From Methanocella arvoryzae MRE50 (GTDB taxonomy: Archaea > Halobacteriota > Methanocellia > Methanocellales > Methanocellaceae): 64,000 nt of DNA. Made by a program: the position numbers and the translations under genes. The stretch lies in the NCBI RefSeq assembly GCF_000063445.1, contig NC_009464.1, positions 2,356,001-2,420,000 of the forward strand, in the 5' to 3' direction. Under the pieces are notes generated by a model, which was not told where the DNA came from, did no database searches, and saw nothing but the letters and a program-made list of their open reading frames with translations. Position 1 is the first letter of the stretch. Each line of letters opens with the position of its first letter. Shown here in pieces: positions 25,381 through 33,801 of the stretch.

Positions 25381-26568
25381 ATGGTTGATTTATCATTTAT
25401 ATCTCAAATATTCCGGTGCGGTACTTGTATAATCATACCAGTACTATTCATTATGTTAATTATAACTTTAATACAGCCTAAATATGGAACATTTTTCTTA
25501 AAAGATGTCGATAATAAATTGAGAAAAAGAAATGGCGTATTAATTTGGACTGGAGCTATTATACTCTTCAGTATCATAAATGGCTTTTCTATTGGCACAT
25601 CAGGCATGGGCGATAGTAGCGCGAGCCCAGTCTTTTTAGGAATAGTGGATGCAATAGTTTATCTTATTATATCGCTATTTTTAATCGGGTTTATCCTGGT
25701 TGTTTATGTCATTGGTGTGTTTGTATTCAAGATGTTGACTTCTAAGCCTATAAATAATTCAGTCGTGATAGAAAAAGCAAACGCCAAATCTGATGCAAAA
25801 CCAATTAATCAGCCTAAAAAGCCTGTTTACAATGTAAATAACTTACTTAGACAACTTATTTACGGTGAACAGCAGGCAAAAGTAAACGCTGCATACTTAT
25901 TAAAAGATGTAAACCAACCCCTCCTTCAAAATATTCTGCATGCGTGTGTTGTAGAGTATAATAAATATCAAAATAGTATTAACAATTATAATAATCAAAT
26001 AAGGTTATCTCCATATGGCAGTGCCAGCTGGGTTATCGGGTATGAAATTGGTCAGAGCATATCTAATAACGCAATGAAATCTGCGATCCTCAATAATGAG
26101 AGACGGTGGAAATCGGCACTAAATGGTGCTCAAATATACATTTATCACTCTTGTGAATCTGTTGATGCAGGATTACTTGAGCTTACCAATCTCATGTATA
26201 CAGGTAGTGCTGAAATCGTTGAACAGGGTCAATATGTGGTTAAATCCTGGGGTGTATCACTAGTCGAGCCTTTAATAAAACAATACGATAATCCTCATGC
26301 GGAAATTCGATACGGTACGATATTACTGCTTGCTGCATTAGATGATATCAGGTCATATGATCCCATTAGAAGGGGGTTACAAGATTCTAGCCAGAATGTA
26401 AGAGATATATCTGCAATAGTAATAAAACAACTAAATATTCCCTTAAATCAACCAATACAGAAAGAAGTTATCAAGGAAATCGTAAAAATCCCATGCAAAT
26501 ACTGTGGCACTTATATTGAAAACACGGCTACATTTTGTCCAAGTTGTGGTGCACCTTTGGGTAAGTAA
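25381..26568 (+). CDS. membrane protein with HEAT-like repeats and C-terminal zinc ribbon
   Basis: About 395 residues, AT-rich. Three membrane helices in the first 125 residues (IFRCGTCIIIPVLFIMLIIT; LIWTGAIILFSIINGFSIG; AIVYLIISLFLIGFILVVYV), a linker, an alpha-helical middle, HEAT-type helices near 300-365 (HAEIRYGTILLLAALDDIRS then DSSQNVRDISAIVIKQL), and a C-terminal zinc ribbon CKYCGTYIENTATFCPSCGA. ATG 25381 is chosen because GAGGT lies five bases upstream; the frame itself opens at TTG 25357. It starts 51 bases after the IS right end, so its original promoter may have been displaced. A stem-loop at 26578 ends the unit. Function unknown; a membrane-tethered scaffold or regulator is plausible. 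Confidence 0.7.
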   Translation: MVDLSFISQIFRCGTCIIIPVLFIMLIITLIQPKYGTFFLKDVDNKLRKRNGVLIWTGAIILFSIINGFSIGTSGMGDSSASPVFLGIVDAIVYLIISLFLIGFILVVYVIGVFVFKMLTSKPINNSVVIEKANAKSDAKPINQPKKPVYNVNNLLRQLIYGEQQAKVNAAYLLKDVNQPLLQNILHACVVEYNKYQNSINNYNNQIRLSPYGSASWVIGYEIGQSISNNAMKSAILNNERRWKSALNGAQIYIYHSCESVDAGLLELTNLMYTGSAEIVEQGQYVVKSWGVSLVEPLIKQYDNPHAEIRYGTILLLAALDDIRSYDPIRRGLQDSSQNVRDISAIVIKQLNIPLNQPIQKEVIKEIVKIPCKYCGTYIENTATFCPSCGAPLGK

Positions 26569-26577
26569 AAATGGATT

Positions 26578-26598
26578 TGCCCCACCTAACGTGGGGCA
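26578..26598 (+). terminator. stem-loop TGCCCCAC-CTAAC-GTGGGGCA
   Basis: Perfect 8-bp stem, loop of five, ten bases after the stop of the HEAT/zinc-ribbon gene. Position and symmetry fit a terminator. Confidence 0.6.
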
Positions 26599-26639
26599 TA
26601 TATTAGGGGTTCGGCATAATCCAATAACAAGTTGTTGGT

Positions 26640-27508
26640 GGATTTTTACTGCATTATTTTTCTTATGGGCAAAAACCTTAGTACAGACGAGCAGGCGCCC
26701 TCTTCTTGCCCTGATAACTATCATAATATATTTTCCAACGTATGCCTCTTAATGATAGAAGCGGTTGACTGGCAGTGTTTCAGGTACCCATAGAAGAATA
26801 ATAAGATGGGCAGGACTCCCCAGTACAGTCGGATCGCTATGCTACGGGCACTTCTCTACATGGGGCTAGCAAATAATCTGGGGGCAAAAGAGGACTTCAT
26901 GACCACGGTTGGTGCGGACAGTACCAGCCTCCCTGCGTTCAGCCGACATGATCCGGATGCCTCGCGGGGTACGATCATATCAACGAGGAAATGTATTACG
27001 GGTACAAGATCCACTTACTGTACGATCTGATTACACAGGCGCCGATCTGCAATGTTGTTACTCTGCCAACATGCATGACACCACACAACTCATACAATTG
27101 CAGAGGAAAATGTGCAGTCGTATCCTCCTGGTTATGGGTTTGTTCGGCGTTATTGCCTACGGCACTAAAGAGCACGTAGAACTCATATACCCGATATGCT
27201 TACGCATGATCAACAGGATTAATAGGCGGAACACGAAGAAGGAGCTTCTCAGGTACCAGATACAGGAGTACATCTCCTTCCACGATATCATCCTGAGCAA
27301 ATTATATAAAAACAGGATGCATTGCGAGTGACGAACTACCTATTGAAAGAGCCTCTATACCTAAAACGAGTAAAAACTACCAGAATCCTTCGAGTCAGAG
27401 CGAAGACAGGACTCACCCTGATAGCACGACAGATACATGTACTCTACCAGGTTAGACATGGAGCAAGCCCCCTGACCACAACCATCGGATGACTTATGCA
27501 AAAGTCTC
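26640..27508 (+). pseudogene. decayed relative of the 24271 insertion sequence
   Basis: The right end TTATGCAAAAGTCTC (27494-27508) is identical to that of the intact copy. Inside, pieces of the transposase are readable in shifting frames: ATGATAGAAGCGGTTGACTG at 26753-26772, then GADSTSLPAFSRHDPDA (frame from 26806), then YYGYKIHLLYD (26991 frame), then INRINRRNTKKEL and YKNRMHCE. About 150 codons of the N-terminal half are missing, several frameshifts are present and the left inverted repeat is not found. Dead element; it cannot make a full transposase. Confidence 0.8.
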
Positions 27509-27559
27509 AGTTAATGAGAAAAAAATATGGTTGCCAAATTCTATTTGGCATCAGGTTAG

Positions 27560-28201
27560 CTAAACAGTAAACCAAATTTTATCATTGTTGAAGCCGATAA
27601 GATAATGATCATATCCTTCCTTGACACAGAACGTTACCCAACCGATAGTACTGTCACCCTTGAACAATTCCTTACTTAATTCAGGTTCCATAGTTGTAAA
27701 CCATTCATGGTCATACTCTCTAGTATTATCCGGAGAATATGCTGTAAAATCACTACCTGATATGTAGTAGCTTTTTGGAGTGTCTCCGACTTTATAATCA
27801 ATGAATTCAACTTTGTATTTTACTATTAAATATTCTTCACCAGCATCAGGTTCAGCCGGTTTCATATAGGTATATCCATCATTGTCATTTATTAAATTAT
27901 ATGCTTCTGCACCTCTCTTTGCATCTATACAAGTTATTTGGATTTTACTCTCTGGGATACTTCCAGCCTTAAACTGCACAGTTGTTCCAATAGGAGCGGG
28001 ATTTGCTTTTGCAAACCCAGTAGGTACTGGAGTTGGAGTCACTTTTGTTTGCGATTGAGATGAGTACGTTGATGTAGATGCAGTGGGATTTACCGTAGAT
28101 CCGCTATCCGAGGAGGTATTTCCAGTAAAACAGCAGCATCCGCAAAGAACTACTGTTACTAATAGCAGTAAAACAAAGGTAGATACTTTAAATAGATTCA
28201 A
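27560..28201 (-). CDS. lipoprotein with DUF4352-like immunoglobulin fold
   Basis: A 213-residue lipoprotein: signal peptide with lipobox (VVLCGCCC), a Ser/Thr/Pro linker to about residue 62, then a beta domain (NPAPIGTTVQFKAGSIPESK ... EEYLIVKYKVEFIDYKVGD ... DSTIGWVTFCVKEGYDHYLI) of the DUF4352/telokin-like type, an extracellular fold of unknown function. It is related to the product at 29903 along the whole domain (NPASIGDIVLFKDDHIKGSK ... NDSIEGWVTFKINKNTDYVY). The ISL3 element at 28258 landed 56 bases upstream of this start and may have cut its promoter. Confidence 0.72.
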   Translation of the reverse strand: MNLFKVSTFVLLLLVTVVLCGCCCFTGNTSSDSGSTVNPTASTSTYSSQSQTKVTPTPVPTGFAKANPAPIGTTVQFKAGSIPESKIQITCIDAKRGAEAYNLINDNDGYTYMKPAEPDAGEEYLIVKYKVEFIDYKVGDTPKSYYISGSDFTAYSPDNTREYDHEWFTTMEPELSKELFKGDSTIGWVTFCVKEGYDHYLIGFNNDKIWFTV

Positions 28202-28257
28202 TTATTACACCCCTTATTTTTAACCATGTTAAATGTTAATCTGTATTTAATCTTTTC

Positions 28258-29581
28258 GGCTCTTCTCCAAGGTTGGGATTGAGTCCTGTTGGCTGATCGG
28301 TAAGTAGTAAGGCATCGTTTGCTCTTTTAGTTTTGGCAAACAATCATGAGTAAACGATGCAAATACTCGATGGTATTCAGTACCGTGTATAATTTTCCAG
28401 GCTTTAAGATTGTTGGTCTGAGCGTGATGACCATGCTGGTTGGCATGGTGGTCATCCAGCTCGGACGATCGAAGCATAAGGTCCGGTGTCCTTGCTGTAA
28501 CCGTGTGGTGAAACGTTTTGAAGGCTCGTATGGCCGGCTTGTCCGTCACCTGGACTTCTCGGGGTTCGAATGCTACCTGTACTTTGAGGAGTACAAATTG
28601 CATTGTAAATGTGGGTACCGTGGGTATGAGGATGTGGGTTTCGTAAGGGATTACAGTAATTGTACAAGGGCGTATGAAGCGTATGTGGGCCGTCTCTGTG
28701 ATCATATGAGTGTGAAAGAAGCGGCGAGCTTTGTAGGGTTGGACTGGAAGACGGTTAAGAACATCGATAAAGAATCTATTCGGTCAGCCCTGAAGGGTTT
28801 GTCCGAGGTGCATCCTGTCAGGATTGGTGTTGATGAGATCGCTTATCAGAAAGGGCATAAATATCTCACGGTCGTCCGTGACGTGGACCATGGTTATGTC
28901 CTCTGGGTTGGCCTGGACCGTAAGAAGGAGACTCTGAACGCCTTCTTCCAGGAGCTTGGACCTGAGAAATGTCAGTTGATCAAGGTGGCAGTTATGGATA
29001 TGTGGGATCCCTTTATCGCTAGTGTGAAAGAGTACACGAGGGCGGACATCGTCTTCGACAAGTTCCATGTCGCTAAAAAGGTGAACGAAGCGTTGGATTC
29101 GATACGCCGACACGAGTTCAGGAATGCTGGTAAGGATGAGCAGAAGGAGTTCAAGAAAAAACGTTTCCTGATCCTCCTGAGAAACGAGAATGTGCCACCT
29201 GACCGACGAGAAACCCTCAACAGTCTCCTGGAGAAGAATCAGACCCTGTACAGTGCATATGTGCTAAAAGAGCAACTCCTCAGCATCCTGGACGAAAAAT
29301 GCTACGATGTCGCCATACGACGATTGGAAACCTGGAAGGCCAATGTTCAGGAGTCCGGCATACAAGAATACGACAAAGTGGTGAAGACCATTAACAATTA
29401 CCTGTACGGCATCCACAACTACTTCAAACACGGAGTGACGAATGCCGCCAGCGAGGGGTTCAACAATAAGATCGGGCTCATCAAACGTAGAGCATACGGT
29501 TTCCGGGACATCGAATACTTCATGCTAAAAATAATAAAAATATGCGGCCTCTAACCCCGATCCCAAACAGGGAGAAGAACC
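28258..29581 (+). mobile_element. intact ISL3-family insertion sequence, 1324 bp, with 8-bp target duplication
   Basis: Imperfect inverted ends GGCTCTTCTCC..TTGGGATTG (left) and the complement of GGTTCTTCTCC..TTGGGATCG (right), flanked by the exact direct repeat ATCTTTTC at 28250-28257 and 29582-29589. An 8-bp duplication is the rule for ISL3. One transposase gene inside. Removing the element and one repeat rejoins simple AT-rich sequence. Confidence 0.9.
28346..29554 (+). CDS. ISL3-family transposase
   Basis: A 402-residue transposase. The N-terminal zinc-binding part has CPCCNRVV and HCKCGYRGYEDV; a helix-turn-helix follows (MSVKEAASFVGLDWKTVKNI); the DDE core begins with VRIGVDEIAYQKGHKYLTVV (first Asp), VAVMDMWDPFIASVKEY (second Asp) and ends with TNAASEGFNNKIGLIKRRAYGF (catalytic Glu), all hallmarks of ISL3. 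Length matches the family. It sits within an element with intact ends and duplication, so it may be active. Confidence 0.92.
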   Translation: MSKRCKYSMVFSTVYNFPGFKIVGLSVMTMLVGMVVIQLGRSKHKVRCPCCNRVVKRFEGSYGRLVRHLDFSGFECYLYFEEYKLHCKCGYRGYEDVGFVRDYSNCTRAYEAYVGRLCDHMSVKEAASFVGLDWKTVKNIDKESIRSALKGLSEVHPVRIGVDEIAYQKGHKYLTVVRDVDHGYVLWVGLDRKKETLNAFFQELGPEKCQLIKVAVMDMWDPFIASVKEYTRADIVFDKFHVAKKVNEALDSIRRHEFRNAGKDEQKEFKKKRFLILLRNENVPPDRRETLNSLLEKNQTLYSAYVLKEQLLSILDEKCYDVAIRRLETWKANVQESGIQEYDKVVKTINNYLYGIHNYFKHGVTNAASEGFNNKIGLIKRRAYGFRDIEYFMLKIIKICGL

Positions 29582-29627
29582 ATCTTTTCATTATTTGGAA
29601 AAGTAAAATTTATCATGGATTAAAACA

Positions 29628-29900
29628 TTGCTAATTAAGATTTCAATTTATGGATGTGATGTTATAGAGGAAAAAAGTTTTTTATCAAATGCTTTTAAAT
29701 TTTTAAATTCAGCATTATTAATGGTATTATCCGCAGGTGTAATTGGAATCCTTGTGATTTTAATAATTGCTGCTATTGTAGTTCTTCTGGCGGTTGCATT
29801 TAGCTGCTTTATAATGTGGGCTATGTGTAATGCATGTTCTGATTATTCAAGTGTCTCACCGGCTGCTATAGCAATTTTAACGTCCATATTGCCCTTTTAA
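29628..29900 (+). CDS. possible small membrane protein
   Basis: An open frame of 90 codons starting with TTG, with one long hydrophobic stretch (about residues 28-70, ALLMVLSAGVIGILVILIIA onward, enough for two helices) and three cysteines around FIMWAMCNACSDYSS. It is AT-rich like the rest of the island. There is no ATG at the expected place and no clear ribosome site, and it lies 38 bases from an IS boundary, so a truncated or non-coding frame is possible. Confidence 0.3.
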   Translation: MLIKISIYGCDVIEEKSFLSNAFKFLNSALLMVLSAGVIGILVILIIAAIVVLLAVAFSCFIMWAMCNACSDYSSVSPAAIAILTSILPF

Positions 29901-29902
29901 TT

Positions 29903-30496
29903 TTATTTTATATTTATTTTGAACCATATGTTATTATTAACGTATGAAATATATACATAGTCGGTATTTTTATTAATTTTAAAAGTAACCCACCCTTCTA
30001 TCGAATCGTTTTTAAGTAACTTCGATTCAATTAGCGGTTTCATTGAGGATGCTTGCAACCATTCCGGTTTACCTGAACTGTTTGAGGATTGATACAAATA
30101 AAAATGGCCATTCGATGCATAAAAATATCTATTTTTTTCATTACTATTTACAAATGATATATTAAACTTAATAATTAGATATTCATAATTGCCATTTGGT
30201 TGTATAATAAAAGCATCTTTTGAATTTACTAACATACGATTATATGCTTCGATACCATGATATGACTCAATACACACTATAGACAACTTGCTGCCCTTAA
30301 TGTGATCATCCTTAAATAATACTATATCACCTATGGAAGCTGGGTTGTCTTTTGAAAATCCCAATTCCGTCGATGGCGGTTTACCCATAGTATTATTGCT
30401 CTCACTCTGAAATATAACTACCATTAAGGAAAATAATATTGTCAAGGCGATAAGGATTACAACAATATATATAGCTTTATTTATTAACGAACTCAT
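29903..30496 (-). CDS. membrane-anchored DUF4352-like protein
   Basis: A 197-residue relative of the 27560 lipoprotein. Instead of a lipobox it has an N-terminal membrane helix (AIYIVVILIALTILFSLMVV). The outer domain keeps the same strands (GFSKDNPASIGDIVLFKDD ... YEYLIIKFNISFVNSNEK ... IEGWVTFKINKN). Strong AT bias in codons, unlike the flanking chromosome. Probably an extracellular protein of a transferred island; function unknown. It and the lipoprotein were likely one tandem family separated by the ISL3 insertion. Confidence 0.65.
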   Translation of the reverse strand: MSSLINKAIYIVVILIALTILFSLMVVIFQSESNNTMGKPPSTELGFSKDNPASIGDIVLFKDDHIKGSKLSIVCIESYHGIEAYNRMLVNSKDAFIIQPNGNYEYLIIKFNISFVNSNEKNRYFYASNGHFYLYQSSNSSGKPEWLQASSMKPLIESKLLKNDSIEGWVTFKINKNTDYVYISYVNNNIWFKINIK

Positions 30497-30626
30497 TCTA
30501 ATACCATATCAAAGTTTTGACGATCGATTTTATTTAAGATAATTGTCAAATAATGTCAGAGGGTAACTGATGAACTGGTATATGTATTTACCCTATGAAA
30601 TAATAGCCATCTATTATTTTTAAACC

Positions 30627-30800
30627 TTAACTCTTGGTTTTAGGGAATATGTCTATTTGTAGTGCGTAGTTCAGAGGCTCGATCTTTTTCGGTATGTCTG
30701 ATACCAGGCTGCCTTCATCCAGTTCGATCATGTAGATTTTGCTATACTGTTGCAGGATGTCTTGCGGACTGTACTTGTCAGCGAGGCTTGCCTGTTCGAT
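30627..30800 (-). pseudogene. C-terminal relic of a transposase
   Basis: A minus-strand frame of 57 codons ends in TAA at 30627 and reads IEQASLADKYSPQDILQQYS ... GSLVSDIPKKIEPLNYALQID and FPKTKS. The tail with an IPKK motif followed by a Leu/Ile helix resembles the C-termini of some archaeal IS4/IS1634-type transposases. A TAA precedes it in frame and no ends are visible. The rest of the 30497-30944 interval holds nothing else I can name. Confidence 0.35.
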
Positions 30801-30944
30801 TTAGTTTAGGTCTTTAAGAGTTACCTATTTATCGCTTCTATCCCAATATTATCTCATAAGCCCGGGCTATCGTAACAGTCGCTGTCGCTGATATTGTGCT
30901 GTCGCCAGTAGCGTCTGCTGCGAAGTCCTGTAAGAAGGCATAAC

Positions 30945-31382
30945 ATGAACGTTAATTACCTCAACACGCTTATCGCTGGTATCGCTGTCTCCGTCTTCAT
31001 CGGAGGCATGCAGTTTCTCGGCTGCTGCTGCTGGCCGGTTGACCTCGCCCTGCTGATCGCTGCGGGTGCCCTTGCGGTGCACCTGTCTGCAGTTTCGATC
31101 ATGACCCGGGACGACGCACTGGTCACCGGCGGGCTCGCGGGCTTTATCGGCGGGCTCGGGGGCGGAATCCTGTATGCTATCATGGGCTTGATCATGAACC
31201 TGCTGTTCGGCACCCTCTCTTTCTTCAGCACCGAAGATCCCGAATCAGTGATCGCAGGCACCAGCATCTTTACTTTCTTCTCCGGCCTCTCCACTATCGT
31301 TTGCTGTCTGCCGACTTTCGTCGTCGCCGGCATTGCCATGGGCGCGCTCGGCGGACTGCTCTACGTGAAGATCAGGAAGTGA
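30945..31382 (+). CDS. small glycine-rich four-helix membrane protein
   Basis: A 145-residue protein of the same type as the 23568, 31511 and 32124 products: four hydrophobic stretches, a glycine-rich turn (GGLAGFIGGLGGGILYAIMG) and a closing helix VVAGIAMGALGGLLYVKIRK that matches AAILGAIGGALYTFLVLKIQ of the 23568 product in position and pattern. A CCCW segment (GCCCWPVDLA) in helix 2 recurs as the GCALG/CLLWPV region of the others. GC-rich, unlike the IS-filled centre of the island. Unknown function. Confidence 0.65.
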   Translation: MNVNYLNTLIAGIAVSVFIGGMQFLGCCCWPVDLALLIAAGALAVHLSAVSIMTRDDALVTGGLAGFIGGLGGGILYAIMGLIMNLLFGTLSFFSTEDPESVIAGTSIFTFFSGLSTIVCCLPTFVVAGIAMGALGGLLYVKIRK

Positions 31383-31510
31383 TCAAGGTGCATACCCGGT
31401 GGCTGCGGGACGCCGCCTGAGCCCTTTTCTCACTATCTCCTACATTTCTGCTGCACAGTCCGCCCGATCCGACCGATAGTAATTACCTGTCAGAAGTGAA
31501 CCTTTAACTC

Positions 31511-32017
31511 ATGAGGCACGGGTACTCTCAAGCCGTAATGATCGGAGTCGTCGCCGGCATGATCTTAATCGTCTCTCACCTGATCTTCGTCATCACAGGT
31601 GTTGCTGGCGGCTTTTTCGTGCCGTTATTCGGATGCGCCCTCGGCTGCATCGAATGGCTTCTAATAGCGGCGTTTCTAGCAGGCGTGGGCTGGTATACTG
31701 CTAACTATACCTGGGCCACAAAAAGAGATGCCATAGCACTCTCCGCCATGGCTGGCCTGATCACTGGCGTGGTATACCAGAGCATCGGCCTGATCATCGG
31801 ATTCCTGTTGATCCCGATCGCCGGCATCGCCGCGGCAATTGCAGGCTACGCCATTGCCGGCGACAATAATCCGCTGTTCACCGCAGGGCTGGCCGGAGCC
31901 GCCGGTGCAGCGCTGGCCCTCGGCATAACTATCCTCAAATTCCTCTTCTGGGCTGGCTTCAGCACTGTCTTCGGCGCGATTGGGGGCGCCATATATTCAG
32001 CCCAGTCCAGAAAATAG
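31511..32017 (+). CDS. small glycine-rich membrane protein
   Basis: A 168-residue hydrophobic protein with four to five helices and Gly/Ala-rich segments (SAMAGLITGVVYQSIGLIIG; GLAGAAGAALALGITILKF), ending FGAIGGAIYSAQSRK, the closing-helix pattern of the family. ATG 31511 is taken from MRHGYSQAVMIGVVAGMIL. It is 128 bases after the previous paralogue and 106 before the next, which suggests a tandem array. No motif that would indicate transport or catalysis. Confidence 0.65.
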   Translation: MRHGYSQAVMIGVVAGMILIVSHLIFVITGVAGGFFVPLFGCALGCIEWLLIAAFLAGVGWYTANYTWATKRDAIALSAMAGLITGVVYQSIGLIIGFLLIPIAGIAAAIAGYAIAGDNNPLFTAGLAGAAGAALALGITILKFLFWAGFSTVFGAIGGAIYSAQSRK

Positions 32018-32123
32018 CGCACTCCTCATACTCTGCTTATTACTTTCAGGGTTCTCTGACGCAAGCTATAAATAACTAATGTGCATTATAATGAAAATAA
32101 GTTAGATATGTTGGTGATTATAG

Positions 32124-32675
32124 ATGACAGGGCAAAAGCTCGAGTATCTCTGCAAGCTCGACTACTCTCCGGCAGTTGAGTCAGGCATACGGTGGGGCAG
32201 GATTGCCGCCATAGTGATCGCAGTCGATCTATTGTTCACGCTTGCCAGTTTATCCGTTTACTCTTTGATCAGGCAGATAGATCTTAGCATTAGCGTAGAA
32301 AGAAGCCTGATCTCGATAGTGAACACGGGAGAAATCCTCGCGGCAATCGTCTTTTTCCTGTTAATAGTCGTATTTATGGCAAGCGGCATCACTGGCTTAA
32401 GAAAGGCTCAATGTACTGGCTCTCTTATCCAGGTTGCCTGCTTATCTGCGGTATCAGGCCTCATCACTGGGGCAATGGCAGCCGCTGCCCTGGTAGTCAG
32501 TAACGTCGTCATAAGACTGTATACGATGCCTCAGACCGGCTACGTCACGATGTTCAGCCAGTTTTCCCCCGATAGTATCTTCAATATCCTGCTATGGGTT
32601 CCAGTCATCGCGCTTGTCGCTATCGTAGCTGGAATCTGCTATACGGGTTTCTTCGTGATACTAAAGAAAGTGTAA
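32124..32675 (+). CDS. small membrane protein, diverged family member
   Basis: A 183-residue protein with four helices (IAAIVIAVDLLFTLASLSVY; ILAAIVFFLLIVVFMASGIT; VSGLITGAMAAAALVVSNVV; ILLWVPVIALVAIVAGICYT). It has a longer hydrophilic N-terminus (MTGQKLEYLCKLDYSPAVES) than its neighbours and ends with the shared pattern AGICYTGFFVILKKV. GGTGA lies 7 bases before the ATG. Third in a row; convergent with mptE across element B/C. Confidence 0.6.
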   Translation: MTGQKLEYLCKLDYSPAVESGIRWGRIAAIVIAVDLLFTLASLSVYSLIRQIDLSISVERSLISIVNTGEILAAIVFFLLIVVFMASGITGLRKAQCTGSLIQVACLSAVSGLITGAMAAAALVVSNVVIRLYTMPQTGYVTMFSQFSPDSIFNILLWVPVIALVAIVAGICYTGFFVILKKV

Positions 32676-32727
32676 AATTTCTCAGCATACTGGCCAGGCT
32701 TAACTGGTCAGCCTTATATGCTCGTCT

Positions 32728-33000
32728 GAAAAATGGGATTTTTCATGTAGAGGCTATGATAAATCGAAAGCTGGCCCTGAATAGGTAGAAAATACCGCCA
32801 GGCACGCCAAGGTGCCAAGCTCGCCAAGAGCTAATTTTTCATGTAACGCCAGGAGGCCAGGCTCGCCAAGGACTTCCTGACAGGATCAGAAGATACCGTA
32901 AAAAATCTTGGCGCTCTTGGCCTCTTGGCGTGCCTGGCGGTATTTTCGACTCACACAGGGACAACTATCAATTTTTCCCCTAATTTAAAATACCCCTCTC
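32728..33000. repeat. palindromic word-repeat element B, copy 2 (CGCCAAGG word)
   Basis: Outer arms AAAATGGGATTTTTCATGTA / CAATTTTTCCCCTAATTTAA and AAAATACCGCC / GGCGGTATTTT; inner GCCAAGG words on the left and CTTGGC words on the right, with the middle GACAGGATCAGAAGATACC shared with copy 1 (13372-13658). It lies between two convergent genes. Confidence 0.75.
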
Positions 33001-33035
33001 CATCCACGAGTCGTTCCTTTAACTTTTAAGGTGTC

Positions 33036-33150
33036 GGGTACCATTTACGCGTAGTAGGCGAAGTTTTACTAGAAGATCAGCCTTCAGTCAGCCCTTTTAT
33101 TGAACTTTGAGTACTTCGGGTACTTCGTGTAAATGGTACGGGCACTCGTA
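33036..33150. repeat. palindromic word-repeat element C, copy 2, inverted relative to copy 1
   Basis: Reads TACCATTTACGCG ... GAAGTTTTACTAGAAGATCA ... TACTTCGGGTACTTCGTGTA then AATGGTACGGGCACTCGTA. Its reverse complement aligns with 13681-13817. As at copy 1 it directly follows element B and the joint CATCCACGAGTC (33001-33012). Confidence 0.7.
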
Positions 33151-33165
33151 TGAAAATTAAAAAGC

Positions 33166-33801
33166 CTAAAGCTCTATATCCATGAGCTTCAGTAATTTCT
33201 TCGCCCACTTGAGCTTCTTCAGCTTCTTCGGCGTCACGTTCGTGTCATCTAAGTCGAACCCGATGATCTTGATGCTTTTAGCCCCGAATTCTTTAGCCAG
33301 GAACACGCACCGGTCGCCGTCGGAGAAACCGCCGAAATTAAATACGTTTTCCAGCGGGCGTGCCTGTGTAGTCCCCACGACGTGCTTCAGCTGCGGCACC
33401 AGCGACTTCACGCTCTCTACGTTATCAGCATGGGCATGGGCCAGTATGATCGCGCCGTTTGCGTCCGCTTTTAGCAAATCCTCGTGCGACCCGTCGAGGT
33501 CGGAGACGACGATGTCGGGTACGATACCCTGCCTGAGCAGAGTGGAGACGGAGCCATCCGCCGCGATGACCGTGTACCTGTACCACCAGTCGATCTTTGC
33601 CATGTCCTTCTCGAGCGTGGGCGCTTTGCCGCACACGATCACGTCACGGCCCCGAATTAGATCTTCGACTTTTCCGAGCCAGGGAGAAGCGGCCGGGAGG
33701 AGGGAGGAGAGCAGCCGTGCAGCTGCCTCATCCCCTTCAGGCGTCCACCCGAAATCGGCCAGGATGGCCTTATAGTAGGGCTCCCACTCTTCGTACTTCA
33801 T
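33166..33801 (-). CDS. mptE: 6-hydroxymethyl-7,8-dihydropterin diphosphokinase, archaeal MptE type
   Basis: A 211-residue enzyme of the MptE/DUF115 family, which transfers diphosphate from ATP to 6-hydroxymethyl-dihydropterin in the tetrahydromethanopterin pathway (cytoplasm). Family motifs are present: DVIVCGKAPTLEKDM, VIAADGSVSTLLRQGIVPDI then VVSDLDG, ILAHAHADN, and FGGFSDGDRCVFLAKEFGAK followed by IIGFDLDD. Length fits the family. The ATG overlaps the ileS stop by four bases (ATGA), so the enzyme is made from the ileS mRNA. Methanopterin is the C1 carrier of methanogenesis, in keeping with the organism. Confidence 0.88.
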   Translation of the reverse strand: MKYEEWEPYYKAILADFGWTPEGDEAAARLLSSLLPAASPWLGKVEDLIRGRDVIVCGKAPTLEKDMAKIDWWYRYTVIAADGSVSTLLRQGIVPDIVVSDLDGSHEDLLKADANGAIILAHAHADNVESVKSLVPQLKHVVGTTQARPLENVFNFGGFSDGDRCVFLAKEFGAKSIKIIGFDLDDTNVTPKKLKKLKWAKKLLKLMDIEL

